From Lachnospiraceae bacterium (lineage in GTDB: Bacteria > Bacillota > Clostridia > Lachnospirales > Lachnospiraceae): a stretch of DNA of 64,000 bases. This document shows, in pieces, positions 8,297-17,786 of this stretch (within the stretch, counting starts at the first letter, position 1; each line of letters begins with the position of its first letter). Both the position numbers and the translations under genes were made by a program. The stretch covers positions 1 through 64,000 of the forward strand of contig CAAFXG010000330.1 in NCBI GenBank assembly GCA_900766925.1, in the 5' to 3' direction. The notes under the pieces are model-generated. The model was not told the origin of the DNA. It searched no databases and worked only from the letters and a program-made list of their open reading frames with translations.

Positions 8297-9292
8297 CTAT
8301 CTGGACTTTCCGTTGTCATAAATAAGCTGCGCCTCTGCAACCATGCCATCCAGTCTCTTATTCGGAGTATCCGTTGCAAGGGTAAGTCTTCTTGCATCCT
8401 TATCATAGTGATATACCTGATTGGATAATCTGTCTTCTAAGGCAACCTGTCCCATGTTGATTTCGCTTACCATTTCTGCAAGCTCATAAGGGTCTCCAAC
8501 ATTTGTAGATACTGCGATACACTCATGCACGGATGAAGGCAGAATATAGAGGTCTGTTTCAAGCTTCATAGCCAACTTATGGAGATTATCTTCATAAAGC
8601 ATGGAGCCAGCTCCATTAATCCCCCTGTCGTTACTGATTACCCACATCATCTTATCTTCCGGCATCTCACCGATCATCATGTCTGCAACCTCAGCAGGCA
8701 TACCGTCACTGATAAACATTTCACGAATAACATCGTTCATGGATTTGACAGTCGGCGGGAAAATACGCCTCGTGTTTTCCACAGCACACTTAAACAACTG
8801 CTCTTCGTTCATTCCAAGCTGCTCCGCAAGATTATTGCGAATCGCCGAACTCTGGATTCCGTTTTCATCCACCTTTACCACCCAGCGGTAGATAATGGAT
8901 AAGTCCTGAAACTCTCTGTGCGGCATATCCCTGAGCATATCTTCATTCTGCAATGTGTTAATAACCTGAAAGACAATGTTATCCTTTGCACCTTCAAGAT
9001 TCACATCCCCTACCTCGGGCATTTCCTTGAATGCCATATCCATTCTTCTGGCAGCACTCTGTAACACTTCCTGAAGGTTCTCTGTCTCAAGATAGTGTTC
9101 ATACATGTGATTGATATACAGTGTGGGAGATACGCTTCTTCCTGCTCCGCTTCCCACTAATGTGATACCATCCAGAACCTTGTTTACCTTATTGACAGGT
9201 TCAACACGAAGTCTCATTCCCTGATACTGTTCCGGCATATAATCCATAAACTTCTCAGCCACGACTTCCTTAAAAATCTCGTAATTCATCAT
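8297..9292 (-). CDS. DUF5688 family protein
   Basis: A 331-aa cytoplasmic protein that matches the DUF5688 type often carried on Firmicutes conjugative elements. Recognisable parts are the start NYEIFKEVVAEKFMDYMPEQY, the central MPHREFQDLSIIYRWVVKVDE, and the late segment DLYILPSSVHECIAV. The ATG is preceded by AGGAGG. No catalytic residues are known for the family. It stands at the head of a tight set (DUF5688, 47-aa protein, radC, primase), with the XRE regulator just upstream. Confidence 0.8.
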   Translation of the reverse strand: MMNYEIFKEVVAEKFMDYMPEQYQGMRLRVEPVNKVNKVLDGITLVGSGAGRSVSPTLYINHMYEHYLETENLQEVLQSAARRMDMAFKEMPEVGDVNLEGAKDNIVFQVINTLQNEDMLRDMPHREFQDLSIIYRWVVKVDENGIQSSAIRNNLAEQLGMNEEQLFKCAVENTRRIFPPTVKSMNDVIREMFISDGMPAEVADMMIGEMPEDKMMWVISNDRGINGAGSMLYEDNLHKLAMKLETDLYILPSSVHECIAVSTNVGDPYELAEMVSEINMGQVALEDRLSNQVYHYDKDARRLTLATDTPNKRLDGMVAEAQLIYDNGKSR

Positions 9293-9360
9293 ATAAAATG
9301 TCCTCCTTAATCTAAATTGTCAGTTTCATAACCGGGACCATCATCCAAATGGATAATTGC

Positions 9361-9603
9361 TTATTGGGACTGTTTACCTTCAATAAAAGGACACTCCCTG
9401 CAAGGAACAGAACACAATACCTCCAATGGTACACACAGCACCTCTGCAATTCTTTCCAGCTTATCAAGATCCGGAAATCCTTCGTCACGCTCAAATCCTG
9501 AAATAATGGCTTCGCTATTACTTCCAAATCCGCATAGTCTTCCTAATTCCGCCCTTGAATAACCTCGTCTGTCCCGGTATTCCTTTATCTTTTCTCCAAT
9601 CAA
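9361..9603 (-). CDS. XRE-family helix-turn-helix regulator
   Basis: An 80-aa Cro/CI-type DNA-binding protein. The HTH spans about residues 2-60, with RRGYSRAELGRLCGFGSNSEAI as the recognition region and FPDLDKLERIAEVLCVPLEVL as the following helices. It starts at TTG 9603 with GGAGG seven bases upstream. Three Cys lie near the end (CSVPCRECPF), unusual in such a short regulator. It probably regulates the downstream element genes. Confidence 0.82.
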   Translation of the reverse strand: MIGEKIKEYRDRRGYSRAELGRLCGFGSNSEAIISGFERDEGFPDLDKLERIAEVLCVPLEVLCSVPCRECPFIEGKQSQ

Positions 9604-9616
9604 CGCTGTTCCTCCA

Positions 9617-9654
9617 AAACAAAGAGGCGTAAGCCATTGCGGCCTACACCTCTT
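9617..9654 (-). terminator. Rho-independent terminator after the Cna-B adhesin gene
   Basis: An imperfect hairpin with arms GAGGTGTAGGCC and GGCTTACGCCTC is followed on the minus strand by TTTGTTTT. It lies 10 bases after the adhesin stop and before the XRE gene. Confidence 0.6.
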
Positions 9655-9664
9655 CGAAAATACA

Positions 9665-12600
9665 TTATTCGGTTACTTCATCCTCTTCCTTCTTTCTCCA
9701 GAAGAAAGCACCTGCTCCTGCTAACATTGCAGCCAGACCAAGTCCGGCAAAAAGCCAAGGATTGAAGTTATCACCGGTCTGCGGAAGCTTTGGTTCCGTA
9801 GGCTTGTTGGTAATATTCAGTGTATAAGTCACAACCTCAGGGGCTGCATCGTCATACTGTAATACCACCTCGTGAACGGTCTCATCAAGGATATACCCTT
9901 CTGCAGCCTTAGTCTCGACCACATAATACTTGATATCCTCTACGAACTCGCCATCCTTGAATACACCAATCGGAAGTTCTCCGGATTCCGCATGACCGTT
10001 CTTGTCAGTCACAAGTTTTTCAATCACATTACCATCTTTGTCACGGATTTCAAACTCTACTCCGGCAATACCCTTCTTGGTATATTCGTCAGTCTTATCA
10101 ATGATAATCTTTCCGTTCACAAGTTCATCCTTCATGGATACCTTCTGAATTTCCTTTGTCTCAGTCACCTCAAACTCCACATCATTTGCAATTCTGTATC
10201 CATAAGGGGCAATCTCTTCCCTTAAGATATACTTGCCAACAGGAATTCTGTCGATGACATGGACTGTTCCATCGGATTCCCAGCTGTAAACCACATTTCC
10301 GTTAGCATCAATAATGGAAAGCTTTGCTCCCTTAAGCTCATGCTCTCCGGTAATATCAGTCTTGGAAATTTCAAGCTTGGTAGGATAGTTTTCAAATTCT
10401 GCCTCAAATTCAATTACTTCCACATTATCACCCTGATAAGAAGCATCCACATCAAAGCATTCATCAGACTTCACATATCCGGCAGGAGCTTCCATTTCCT
10501 TCACATAATACTGTCCGAGAGGAAGGTCTGAAATAAAGGTTACTGTTCCGTCTGCTCCGGTTACTGCTTTCTCAATGAAAGTATCAGCTTCTACAATCAG
10601 TCTGCCATCAGCATCGAAAATGTCTTCCTTTGCATATAAGCCGAATACTGCTCCCTCGAGAGCTTTCTTCGTCTCAGCATCCTTCTTGATAACAGTAATC
10701 TGCACCTTCTGTCTCTCATTGGTTACATCCATACCTGCATATACCACTTTGGTATTCTGATCGATATAGGAAAGATCTGCTTCGATTGGTGTACTGTCAA
10801 GCACAAATCCCTCAATAGTTGCAGTCTCAACAAGGTAGTACTTGCCAAGCGGTAAATCGCTAATCATGGCAATTCCTTTATCATTTGTAACAATGGTTGC
10901 CACAAGCTCATCAGCCTCATAATATACAGTGTCAAGACCATCCGGACTTACAATGTTCTCTCTTGCATAAACCTCAAAGGTAACGCCTGCAAGAGATTTC
11001 TTGAAGTAATCGAATACAAAGTCATACCACTTGCCTTTTACAAGGTTAATGTCTGTCAGAAACTCTCCATCCTTGTTGATGATGATTGCCCCTGTAGGAA
11101 CCTCATCCTTCATAACAACGCTCTGGATTTCCTCCGTATCCTCTACAGTGAAGGTTACATCCGATGCCTTAAGGTATCCGTAAGGAGCAAATTCCTCACG
11201 AAGCACATAAGATTCACCTACTACAAGCTTCTTAATCACATGCGCTTCCCCTGCCTTGGATGTCCAGGTATCAACCACATTTCCGTCCTTATCAAGAACA
11301 GTCAGTGTTGCACCGGAAAGCTCTGCACCACTTGTAATATCTTCCTTTGTAAACTCAAACGTTGTAGGCATATTGTGGAAGTTTGCTATAATTGTTGCAT
11401 ACTTCACTTCCTGTCCCTGATACTCTGCATCAAATTCGATCACATCATCGCATGATACATATCCGGCAGGTGCCTTGATTTCCTTCGCATAGTAATGACC
11501 CAGAGGATAATCCTTTACGAACTGGATATCACCGTTTGCATCAGACACTGCTACCTCAAGTAAAGTATCTTTCTCTACGATTACCTTACCATCCACATTT
11601 ACAATATCCTTCGCTGCATATAAGCCAAACTCTGCTCCGGATACCGGCAAACCGGTCTCTCCATCCAGTTTTGCTACGGATAAATCAACCTTCTGTCTCT
11701 CATTTGCAAATGTCAGACTTTCCTTGATAACAGGAGTCTTATCATCCACATATACGAAAGTATCAAACTGCTCTTCTTTGTTCAGTACATACCCGTAAGG
11801 AGCTTCCACTTCTACCACTCTGTACTTTCCAAGAGGAAGGTCTGAAACTTTTGCTTTTCCATCCTCCCCGGTTACAACGGTTGCAACCAGATCACCTTCT
11901 GCATAATACTTGTTTCGGTTTCCGTTCTCATCTGTCTGCATATCTGCTGTGTAAATATCCTCAGCTGCATAGATTTCAAACTTTGCACCGGCAAGGGAGC
12001 CTTCTTTATAGACAAATTCCTTATCTTCGGAATCTGCAAATAAACCTCCCTTATATGCATCCAGTACCTCGCCCTTCTTCTCAATTACAAGCTCACCAAC
12101 AGCAGGAGCATCTTCATACTCTACAGTAATGATTGCTTCGTAAGTGTCAGGGTCAACTTCGTAGAAGGTATCGGTATCCACCTTTACTTCCACATAATTC
12201 TGATTTAGCACATAACCAAATGGTGCTGCCACCTCTTCAATACGGTAATTACCAAGAGGTAATACGTCTGGCAAAATCAAATCGCCATCCTCATCAGTAA
12301 AGAAGCTTGTGTGCTCCACTTTTGAAGGATAAGTTGTAATCATGGTTACATACTTGTTTGTATCCATATTGAAAATCTTAAACTCTGTGTTAGGAATAAG
12401 TACCGTCATTTTGGTATCCGCATCCTTCTTAATCACACGAAGCTTTGCTGTAAACTCTCTGTCCACAAACACTCTCCAGACCTGCGGCTCTGTAGGATGA
12501 TTCTCCGTAACATGAACCTCAAATGGCTTGATTGTCTCCATGTTATGAGGAGTAACTGTCTCAATCACCACATAAGTTCCATAAGGGATAGGAATGGTTA

Positions 12601-15043
12601 TCAGATGTCCCTTTTCATCTGTGAAAAGCTGTGTCTCTCCATTTGCACCAATTACAACAGGAGTTGCACTGTCAAAATCATAACCGCCATCTTCTTTTAC
12701 AGATAAAGATGACTTAAGGTAAGCTGTAAAGCCTGCCTTTTCAAGCAATGGAGCTTCTGTATCTTCTCCATTATCAGATACCTTAATCAACTGGAATGGC
12801 TGCTTCATAACCTGCTCTTTGGAAGTTGTGCTTCTTGATACCTCCGCAACAAGATCACCTTCATAATCGCAGACTACATCATGTTCTTCCTCATCTAAAA
12901 GATATCCTTCCGGCGGAGTGATTTCCTTTACATAGTAATTACCAAGATAAAGGTTATTCACTTCCGCATCGCCATTGGCATCCGTTGTCATGGTAGCTAC
13001 CAAATCGTTCGCTTTAAATACGACTCCGGTTGCTCCGTCCGGATGCATGATATCTTCACGGGCATACAAGCCGTAAACTGCACCTTCCAAGGTAGCATCT
13101 CCCTGTGGTACGGGAAGACCTGTTTCCTTATCCACCTTGAAGATATGAATCTTTGCAGTGGTTCTGTCATTTACAAACTCATGGCTGAAAGTAGCCTTTG
13201 CTGTAGTCTCTGACAGGTAATTGAAGTTGAAGCTGTAAACATCGCTACTGTTTCTCACATATCCATAAGGAGCCTGTGACTCAGAAATATAGTAGCTGTT
13301 TGCAATCGGCAAATCCAAAGAATATGCTGCCTTACCATCCTCACCTGTGGTGGCTGTCTGCAATGCAGTACCCTTGGTAACGATAACCTGACCTGTATAT
13401 TTCTTGATATCATTACCTGCGTATAAAGTGTATTTACCGCCATCTAACGGATTTGCAGTATCAGAATCCTTCTTTACTACGGAAACCTCTGCCTTCTGTC
13501 TTGTATTCTGAATGGTTGCTGATTCATACTGTACTTCCACATTCTGGTCCTTGTACTCAATATTCACTGGCACGGGAGTAGTGTTGATGGTATATCCATC
13601 AATGCTCTTTGTTTCCGTTACTACATAAGAACCAAGATGAAGGTCTGTAAGAACAACCAAACCGTCAGATCCTGTTACAAGGTTTTCTGCAATCAAATCT
13701 CCCTTACTATAAACCTTTGTACCATCTGCCTTATAAATATCAGCTCCGGCAGTCACCTTAAATGTTGCTCCCGGTAACTTTCTTAATTCATAAGTGAAGT
13801 TACTGCCATTCCATCCGGTAAGCACCTCACCTTCCTTGTAAATAGTCAGTGCTCCAAGCTGCTCCTTATCAGTTGCAGTAAAGGAAGTTGTCTGACCTGC
13901 CTTAACAGTGAGGGTGTGTACCTTTCCACTAAGCACATAACCCTTCGGAGCCTGAATCTCCTTCACATAATAAGTTCCTGCCACAAGTGCCTTGGAAGTA
14001 GCAGTACCATCACTTCCGGTAGTAATTGTGTCTACCTTGTTGGTGCAGGCACTGTCAGTATAGATACCATACTTTGCACCGGAAAGCTTTACGCCACTTT
14101 CCTCGTCCTGCTTCGTAATCTTTCCATAACCGATATTCTCAGTCTTTACCTTGAAATACGCTGACACCGGGTCTGCTGATGGCTTCTCAGAAATAAACTC
14201 CTGATAACCGGACTTTCCGGTAAGCCAGAACACGCAGCTTGATGTTGTTTCCACAACTCCTGCTGTTGAATTCATGGTTGCCGTGGTAGCTGTTGTATTC
14301 ACAGATGTTGTGTGAATCGTAACGCTGTTACTACTCTTTTCTACTGAATATCCGCTGAGGGAAATATCGAAATTCGACAACACTCCATTGGAATCGTTTA
14401 AGGTTGTTTCAAATCTCTTATTACTCTCATTCCACTTCAATTCATAAGTGGTTGCACCACTCTTTGTTGCACTTGCAAAACTTGGTCTTGTAGCATAATA
14501 CGATGCACTGATATTGTTCTTAAGCGTTGTATAGTAAGCATAAGAATTTGTCGGATTAGGTGCTGATGCACATAACTTATTAGCTGCCGAATCATCGGAA
14601 CCTGTTCCAAAAAGGTTTGCCACAATCGCCCATACCATTGCCTGTGTTGCAATATACTGGTCACACTGATCATTGCTTGGTGCAGTTGCTGAATTGCATC
14701 CATATCCAAAGTACAGACAGTATGCAAGCTGTTTTTCCTGTGCAGCTGACAAATTTGTACTTGGATTATCATAGCTGTTCATAAGCTGTCCGCCATCCGC
14801 CGCCAGTCCGAAGTTCATACAATAGGCAGCATTGCCATCAATCATAGAGTACAAAATCTTACCATGGTTGTATCCTGCCTTTAACTCACTTACCTCACCG
14901 GTATTCTTCACCGAAGCATTCCAGAAGGCAATATTCGCACTCGGACTTGCTGCAAATGCAGTTGTTCCGTTAGAGAACAATGTGGTGAACATCGTAAGAA
15001 CAGCAAGAAAACCTGCCATAAATCTTCTAAACTTTTGTTTCAC
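9665..15043 (-). CDS. Giant thioester/Cna-B-repeat cell-wall adhesin with LPQTG anchor
   Basis: A 1792-aa surface protein. It starts at GTG 15043, eight bases after AAGGAGG. A signal peptide occupies residues 1-31. An N-terminal TQXA thioester domain has Cys75 (AYCMNFG) and Gln134 (YIATQAMVW), the residues that form the internal Cys-Gln thioester in this family. About 13 SpaA/Cna-B-like modules follow, each opening with a block such as GAKYGIYTD or GAVFGLYAKEDI and often ending in an E-x-x-APxGY motif, the Glu of which usually takes part in isopeptide bonds. LPQTGD, a membrane segment and RKKEEDE complete the sorting signal. It probably mediates covalent attachment to host or partner cells. 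It is the largest gene of the element. Confidence 0.95.
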   Translation of the reverse strand: MKQKFRRFMAGFLAVLTMFTTLFSNGTTAFAASPSANIAFWNASVKNTGEVSELKAGYNHGKILYSMIDGNAAYCMNFGLAADGGQLMNSYDNPSTNLSAAQEKQLAYCLYFGYGCNSATAPSNDQCDQYIATQAMVWAIVANLFGTGSDDSAANKLCASAPNPTNSYAYYTTLKNNISASYYATRPSFASATKSGATTYELKWNESNKRFETTLNDSNGVLSNFDISLSGYSVEKSSNSVTIHTTSVNTTATTATMNSTAGVVETTSSCVFWLTGKSGYQEFISEKPSADPVSAYFKVKTENIGYGKITKQDEESGVKLSGAKYGIYTDSACTNKVDTITTGSDGTATSKALVAGTYYVKEIQAPKGYVLSGKVHTLTVKAGQTTSFTATDKEQLGALTIYKEGEVLTGWNGSNFTYELRKLPGATFKVTAGADIYKADGTKVYSKGDLIAENLVTGSDGLVVLTDLHLGSYVVTETKSIDGYTINTTPVPVNIEYKDQNVEVQYESATIQNTRQKAEVSVVKKDSDTANPLDGGKYTLYAGNDIKKYTGQVIVTKGTALQTATTGEDGKAAYSLDLPIANSYYISESQAPYGYVRNSSDVYSFNFNYLSETTAKATFSHEFVNDRTTAKIHIFKVDKETGLPVPQGDATLEGAVYGLYAREDIMHPDGATGVVFKANDLVATMTTDANGDAEVNNLYLGNYYVKEITPPEGYLLDEEEHDVVCDYEGDLVAEVSRSTTSKEQVMKQPFQLIKVSDNGEDTEAPLLEKAGFTAYLKSSLSVKEDGGYDFDSATPVVIGANGETQLFTDEKGHLITIPIPYGTYVVIETVTPHNMETIKPFEVHVTENHPTEPQVWRVFVDREFTAKLRVIKKDADTKMTVLIPNTEFKIFNMDTNKYVTMITTYPSKVEHTSFFTDEDGDLILPDVLPLGNYRIEEVAAPFGYVLNQNYVEVKVDTDTFYEVDPDTYEAIITVEYEDAPAVGELVIEKKGEVLDAYKGGLFADSEDKEFVYKEGSLAGAKFEIYAAEDIYTADMQTDENGNRNKYYAEGDLVATVVTGEDGKAKVSDLPLGKYRVVEVEAPYGYVLNKEEQFDTFVYVDDKTPVIKESLTFANERQKVDLSVAKLDGETGLPVSGAEFGLYAAKDIVNVDGKVIVEKDTLLEVAVSDANGDIQFVKDYPLGHYYAKEIKAPAGYVSCDDVIEFDAEYQGQEVKYATIIANFHNMPTTFEFTKEDITSGAELSGATLTVLDKDGNVVDTWTSKAGEAHVIKKLVVGESYVLREEFAPYGYLKASDVTFTVEDTEEIQSVVMKDEVPTGAIIINKDGEFLTDINLVKGKWYDFVFDYFKKSLAGVTFEVYARENIVSPDGLDTVYYEADELVATIVTNDKGIAMISDLPLGKYYLVETATIEGFVLDSTPIEADLSYIDQNTKVVYAGMDVTNERQKVQITVIKKDAETKKALEGAVFGLYAKEDIFDADGRLIVEADTFIEKAVTGADGTVTFISDLPLGQYYVKEMEAPAGYVKSDECFDVDASYQGDNVEVIEFEAEFENYPTKLEISKTDITGEHELKGAKLSIIDANGNVVYSWESDGTVHVIDRIPVGKYILREEIAPYGYRIANDVEFEVTETKEIQKVSMKDELVNGKIIIDKTDEYTKKGIAGVEFEIRDKDGNVIEKLVTDKNGHAESGELPIGVFKDGEFVEDIKYYVVETKAAEGYILDETVHEVVLQYDDAAPEVVTYTLNITNKPTEPKLPQTGDNFNPWLFAGLGLAAMLAGAGAFFWRKKEEDEVTE

Positions 15044-15070
15044 TTTTCATTCCTCCTTAAAAATGGGCAC

Positions 15071-15104
15071 AAAAAAAGCAGGTCACTTTCATGGCCTGCA
15101 ATTT
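15071..15104 (-). terminator. Rho-independent terminator after the lipoprotein gene
   Basis: On the minus strand GCAGGCC...GACCTGC forms a stem and is followed by seven T. It lies between the lipoprotein stop and the adhesin start, so the adhesin probably has its own promoter or depends on read-through. Confidence 0.65.
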
Positions 15105-15121
15105 TTGTTCTTGTTAATTTG

Positions 15122-15892
15122 TTATCTGAGACATCGGAACTCATAGAAGTCAGTTCCATTTCTGGAGTACACACCCGCATATACCACATTGAACACCGGA
15201 TTACTTTCCAAAAGAAGCATATCCGCTATGTAAGTTGCAATAGCGTCTTCACTTCTTAATGGTTGTCCGGAAGTCGTACTGGCTATATTTAGGTCAGTTT
15301 CCACAAACACACTGTAGTAACTGCTCTCCAAACCATCATAGGGATAATACTCGTTATACTCTTCCTGCGTAATTCTGCCCTCTGCCAAGGCATTTGCAAG
15401 GTTATCCTGCGTAGTAATCATACCTCCTGCCTGACACTTTGCAATGGCAAGTGATACCACGGTACCCGGATTGTATCCTGCCGGTGTATATTCCGGCTCC
15501 GGGGTTGGCTCTGGTGTCGGTTCAGGTGTTGGAGTTGGCTCCGGTGTCTGAACCGGGGGCTGTGTTTCCTCCCTTTGTTCTGTTGATGCAGGTGTTTCTT
15601 CTCTTTGTTCTGTCTGATTCTCTCTGTTTTCAGAAACAGGCTGATTTTCAGTATCGTCCTTTACAGGAACTTCACTGCTTTCAGCTTCATCCTTATTACT
15701 TTGTAACTCTGTTTCGTTTTCAGAAGATCTTTCCACCTTACTTTCTTCTGCAATAACCGGCTCCTTGCTTTCCTCTGTCTCTTTTGTTTCTTCATAGCTG
15801 ATATCTGCTTCCGTCATTTCATTCACCGTGGAATCACAGCCAGCTAATGTCAAAACTGCTACGGATAAAAGAATAATAAATAATCTCTTCAT
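15122..15892 (-). CDS. Secreted lipoprotein with long disordered stalk
   Basis: The product has a lipoprotein signal peptide (KRLFIILLSVAVLTLAGC, lipobox LAGC). A low-complexity stalk of about 110 residues rich in Glu, Ser and Thr follows, then a Pro-Glu-Thr repeat (TPEPTPEPTPEP). The globular C-terminal domain is about 115 aa and contains SLAIAKCQAGGMITT and RITQEEYNEYYPYDG; I do not recognise it. The ATG at 15892 is preferred because GGTGAT precedes it and the signal peptide begins there; an ATG at 15904 is possible. It is probably exposed on the outer face of the membrane, on an element that also encodes a giant adhesin. Confidence 0.8.
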   Translation of the reverse strand: MKRLFIILLSVAVLTLAGCDSTVNEMTEADISYEETKETEESKEPVIAEESKVERSSENETELQSNKDEAESSEVPVKDDTENQPVSENRENQTEQREETPASTEQREETQPPVQTPEPTPTPEPTPEPTPEPEYTPAGYNPGTVVSLAIAKCQAGGMITTQDNLANALAEGRITQEEYNEYYPYDGLESSYYSVFVETDLNIASTTSGQPLRSEDAIATYIADMLLLESNPVFNVVYAGVYSRNGTDFYEFRCLR

Positions 15893-15977
15893 AATATCAC
15901 CCATCCCTTTCCGTAAGAGGGATAGGCTAATGTGTTCCGTGCCTGTCCACTCTTACTGTGTGAACATTTTTATATAC

Positions 15978-16006
15978 ACGGGACACATATCTTGGGTCTG
16001 TCCCGT
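15978..16006 (-). other. Strong hairpin upstream of the lipoprotein gene
   Basis: Perfect 8-bp arms ACGGGACA/TGTCCCGT enclose a 13-base loop. No T-tract follows on either strand, so it is unlikely to be a terminator; an RNA stability or regulatory role is possible. Confidence 0.4.
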
Positions 16007-16032
16007 ACTCGATGCATACTACTCTCCTTCCA

Positions 16033-16110
16033 TTATACACATAACTTCTTCATTCTGAAGAAATATTGTACCAATCTCCGGTTCTTTCGGTAATTTGCAA
16101 ATGTCTTCAT
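16033..16110 (-). CDS. Possible 25-aa small basic protein
   Basis: A 25-codon frame (MKTFANYRKNRRLVQYFFRM at its start) begins at an ATG with AGGAGG seven bases upstream, 15 bases after the stop of the 58-aa hydrophobic gene. The product is basic with two Phe. The good ribosome-binding site is the only support, so translation is uncertain. Confidence 0.35.
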   Translation of the reverse strand: MKTFANYRKNRRLVQYFFRMKKLCV

Positions 16111-16125
16111 GTTACCGCCTCCTTC

Positions 16126-16302
16126 CTATGGTGTTCCTGCTCTCACAAATGCGAGAAACAGTCTGCCGACAAGTCCTAACAGCAAGAGGAAGACCTTTGC
16201 CACATTTAGGACCAACTGCAACGCATTTAATATCAGCCATGCGATTGCTTTCAATATTGCTACTAATACATTGCCTAATCCGGCTAAAAATCTTCCTGCC
16301 AT
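16126..16302 (-). CDS. 58-aa hydrophobic membrane protein of the element
   Basis: A short gene at 16302-16126 with GGAGG seven bases before its ATG. The product (MAGRFLAGLGNVLVAILKAI at its start) is almost entirely hydrophobic. It probably spans the membrane twice, at about residues 5-35 and 36-54, with one Lys in each half, and ends AFVRAGTP. It follows the ParR-like gene by two bases. It could be a small transfer-channel subunit or a toxin-like membrane peptide; neither can be shown from the sequence. Confidence 0.65.
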   Translation of the reverse strand: MAGRFLAGLGNVLVAILKAIAWLILNALQLVLNVAKVFLLLLGLVGRLFLAFVRAGTP

Positions 16303-16304
16303 AC

Positions 16305-16742
16305 CTATTCCTCCATTCCATCCATCAAATAGCTTAATGCGTAATCTGAAATCGTATCATCATCCTGCGGTTCCTCTTCCTGCTTAACCTCCTCTGTTAC
16401 TGCCCTCTGCGGTAAAGCTGAAAGATTACTACATCCTGCAATCACGCCTCCAAGTAATCGAATCACTTCGTTTCTTGCTTCCGTAACTGCTGCTTCCACA
16501 GTTCTCTCCTCGATATCTTTCAGTTCTTTCTTTGTAACATAAGGGCTGTCATCTCTTCTTGCTTCTGTAAATGCTTCTTTACCAAAATGGTCGATATAAT
16601 ATTCTGCTGCATTTATCAGAAACTGGCTCTTTGACTTACATATCTCCGGGTCTAAGTTCACCAAAACATCATTAACCTTGCGATGCTGAGGATTCTTAAT
16701 ATTGAACCTGCATGATTGCTTAATTATATGGTCTAATGCCAT
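16305..16742 (-). CDS. ParR-like plasmid segregation adaptor protein
   Basis: A 145-aa protein encoded directly after the ParM-like ATPase. Position and size match ParR, which binds the centromere and caps ParM filaments. The N-terminal part (HRKVNDVLVNLDPEICKSKS then QFLINAAEYYIDHFGKEAF) resembles a ribbon-helix-helix DNA-binding domain. The C-terminal part is acidic and ends YALSYLMDGMEE, as in ParR tails that contact ParM. The ATG at 16742 is chosen for its GGAGG spacing. Family assignment rests on context plus general resemblance. Confidence 0.65.
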   Translation of the reverse strand: MALDHIIKQSCRFNIKNPQHRKVNDVLVNLDPEICKSKSQFLINAAEYYIDHFGKEAFTEARRDDSPYVTKKELKDIEERTVEAAVTEARNEVIRLLGGVIAGCSNLSALPQRAVTEEVKQEEEPQDDDTISDYALSYLMDGMEE

Positions 16743-16754
16743 ATGCCACACCTC

Positions 16755-17675
16755 CTATGCCAACTTTTTCATCTTTCTGAGTGCCATCATAGCCAACTGT
16801 TCATATCCTTTGGCATTTGCCTTAACATCCAGAATATAAGTAATATTGCTCTGTGTAAGCCCTCCGAACTGCTTCATGACTGATGCACCGCCTCCTACAA
16901 ATACAATGGGTGTTGTAGATAAGTTGTATCCATACTCTCTGATTGAGTTATACACCCTCTCACAAAAGGCTTCGATTTCTGCTTTCGCAATGTCGTAATA
17001 CTTTCTGTCAATCTCACACCTGCCAAATCTCATGATATCCTGAATAAAAGACTCATCCAGTTCACCATTCAACTGTCTTACACACTGCTCGTTAATGGTT
17101 CTCATACAGGTTATCAGTCCCTTCGGAATGGTTACACATTTTGATTCATCCGGAACCTTATCTACAACCGGCATAATATCAATCGTCCATGACCCGATAT
17201 CCACTATCAAGGTTTTCTTATTGAAAGTCTGAAGCTTATCCGCAACTGCCGCATAACATTGTGGAAATACTGCAACATTTTCAATTACCACATGATACTT
17301 AATATTCTCAAACAGAAACTCGATATCCTTTTCCGCTGTAAGATACTTTACAAAGTCAGATTTCTCACTGCCAAATCGTGTCAGTGGCAAACCTACCGCC
17401 AAGAGCACCTTTGCTTCACATAAGCCCCTTCGTCTTAATTCCTTCGCAACCGCTGCCAGAGTCAAAAGATAAAATGTATCATCCTCTGTCTTTGTGCTTT
17501 TTACTTCCTGTCTGTTGCCTCCGACCTTGTAATATCTTCCTTTATACTCAAGAACGCCATCATATAATGCAGGTTCCGTTGTAATTTCCTTCACGCCGGT
17601 AACGAATACCTGTGAAGAGGTTTTAATATTACTCCAGCCGTGGTCAATACCAATTACTTCGATTTTGTTATTCAT
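16755..17675 (-). CDS. parM: ParM/StbA-family actin-like segregation ATPase
   Basis: A 306-aa actin-fold ATPase that would polymerise to push replicated element copies apart. Phosphate-1 loop GIDHGWSNIK (residues 9-18), phosphate-2 loop LIVDIGSWTIDIM (about 155-167) and adenosine motif PIVFVGGGASVM (about 258-269) are all present. The ATG has GGAGG upstream. A partner parR-like gene follows. A segregation system suggests that the element replicates autonomously at least at times. The 5' leader contains crossing inverted repeats that may regulate it or act as the centromere. Confidence 0.88.
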   Translation of the reverse strand: MNNKIEVIGIDHGWSNIKTSSQVFVTGVKEITTEPALYDGVLEYKGRYYKVGGNRQEVKSTKTEDDTFYLLTLAAVAKELRRRGLCEAKVLLAVGLPLTRFGSEKSDFVKYLTAEKDIEFLFENIKYHVVIENVAVFPQCYAAVADKLQTFNKKTLIVDIGSWTIDIMPVVDKVPDESKCVTIPKGLITCMRTINEQCVRQLNGELDESFIQDIMRFGRCEIDRKYYDIAKAEIEAFCERVYNSIREYGYNLSTTPIVFVGGGASVMKQFGGLTQSNITYILDVKANAKGYEQLAMMALRKMKKLA

Positions 17676-17694
17676 CGTCTGCTTCCTCCTTAAT

Positions 17695-17786
17695 CTAAGT
17701 TAGTTTTCCATGGCAAATCAATAAAAAAGTAGGACTACGATTAGCCTGACTCACACTTTGAGTCCGAAAAACTAACTTAGTCCTAC
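17695..17786 (-). promoter_or_regulatory. Leader of parM with terminator-like and competing inverted repeats
   Basis: On the minus strand GTAGGACTA (17786-17778) pairs with TAGTCCTAC (17737-17729) and is followed by six T, forming a terminator-like stem with an inner GGACTC/GAGTC arm. A second, perfect 13-bp inverted repeat, CTAAGTTAGTTTT against AAAACTAACTTAG (17780-17768 with 17707-17695), crosses it and ends a few bases before the parM ribosome-binding site. The two pairings cannot nest. This fits an attenuator or a parC-like centromere. Confidence 0.5.

Noticed and set aside
16112..16321. 69-codon minus-strand frame over the 58-aa hydrophobic gene
   Set aside because: The overlapping frame with a better RBS encodes a coherent membrane protein; this one is basic and random.
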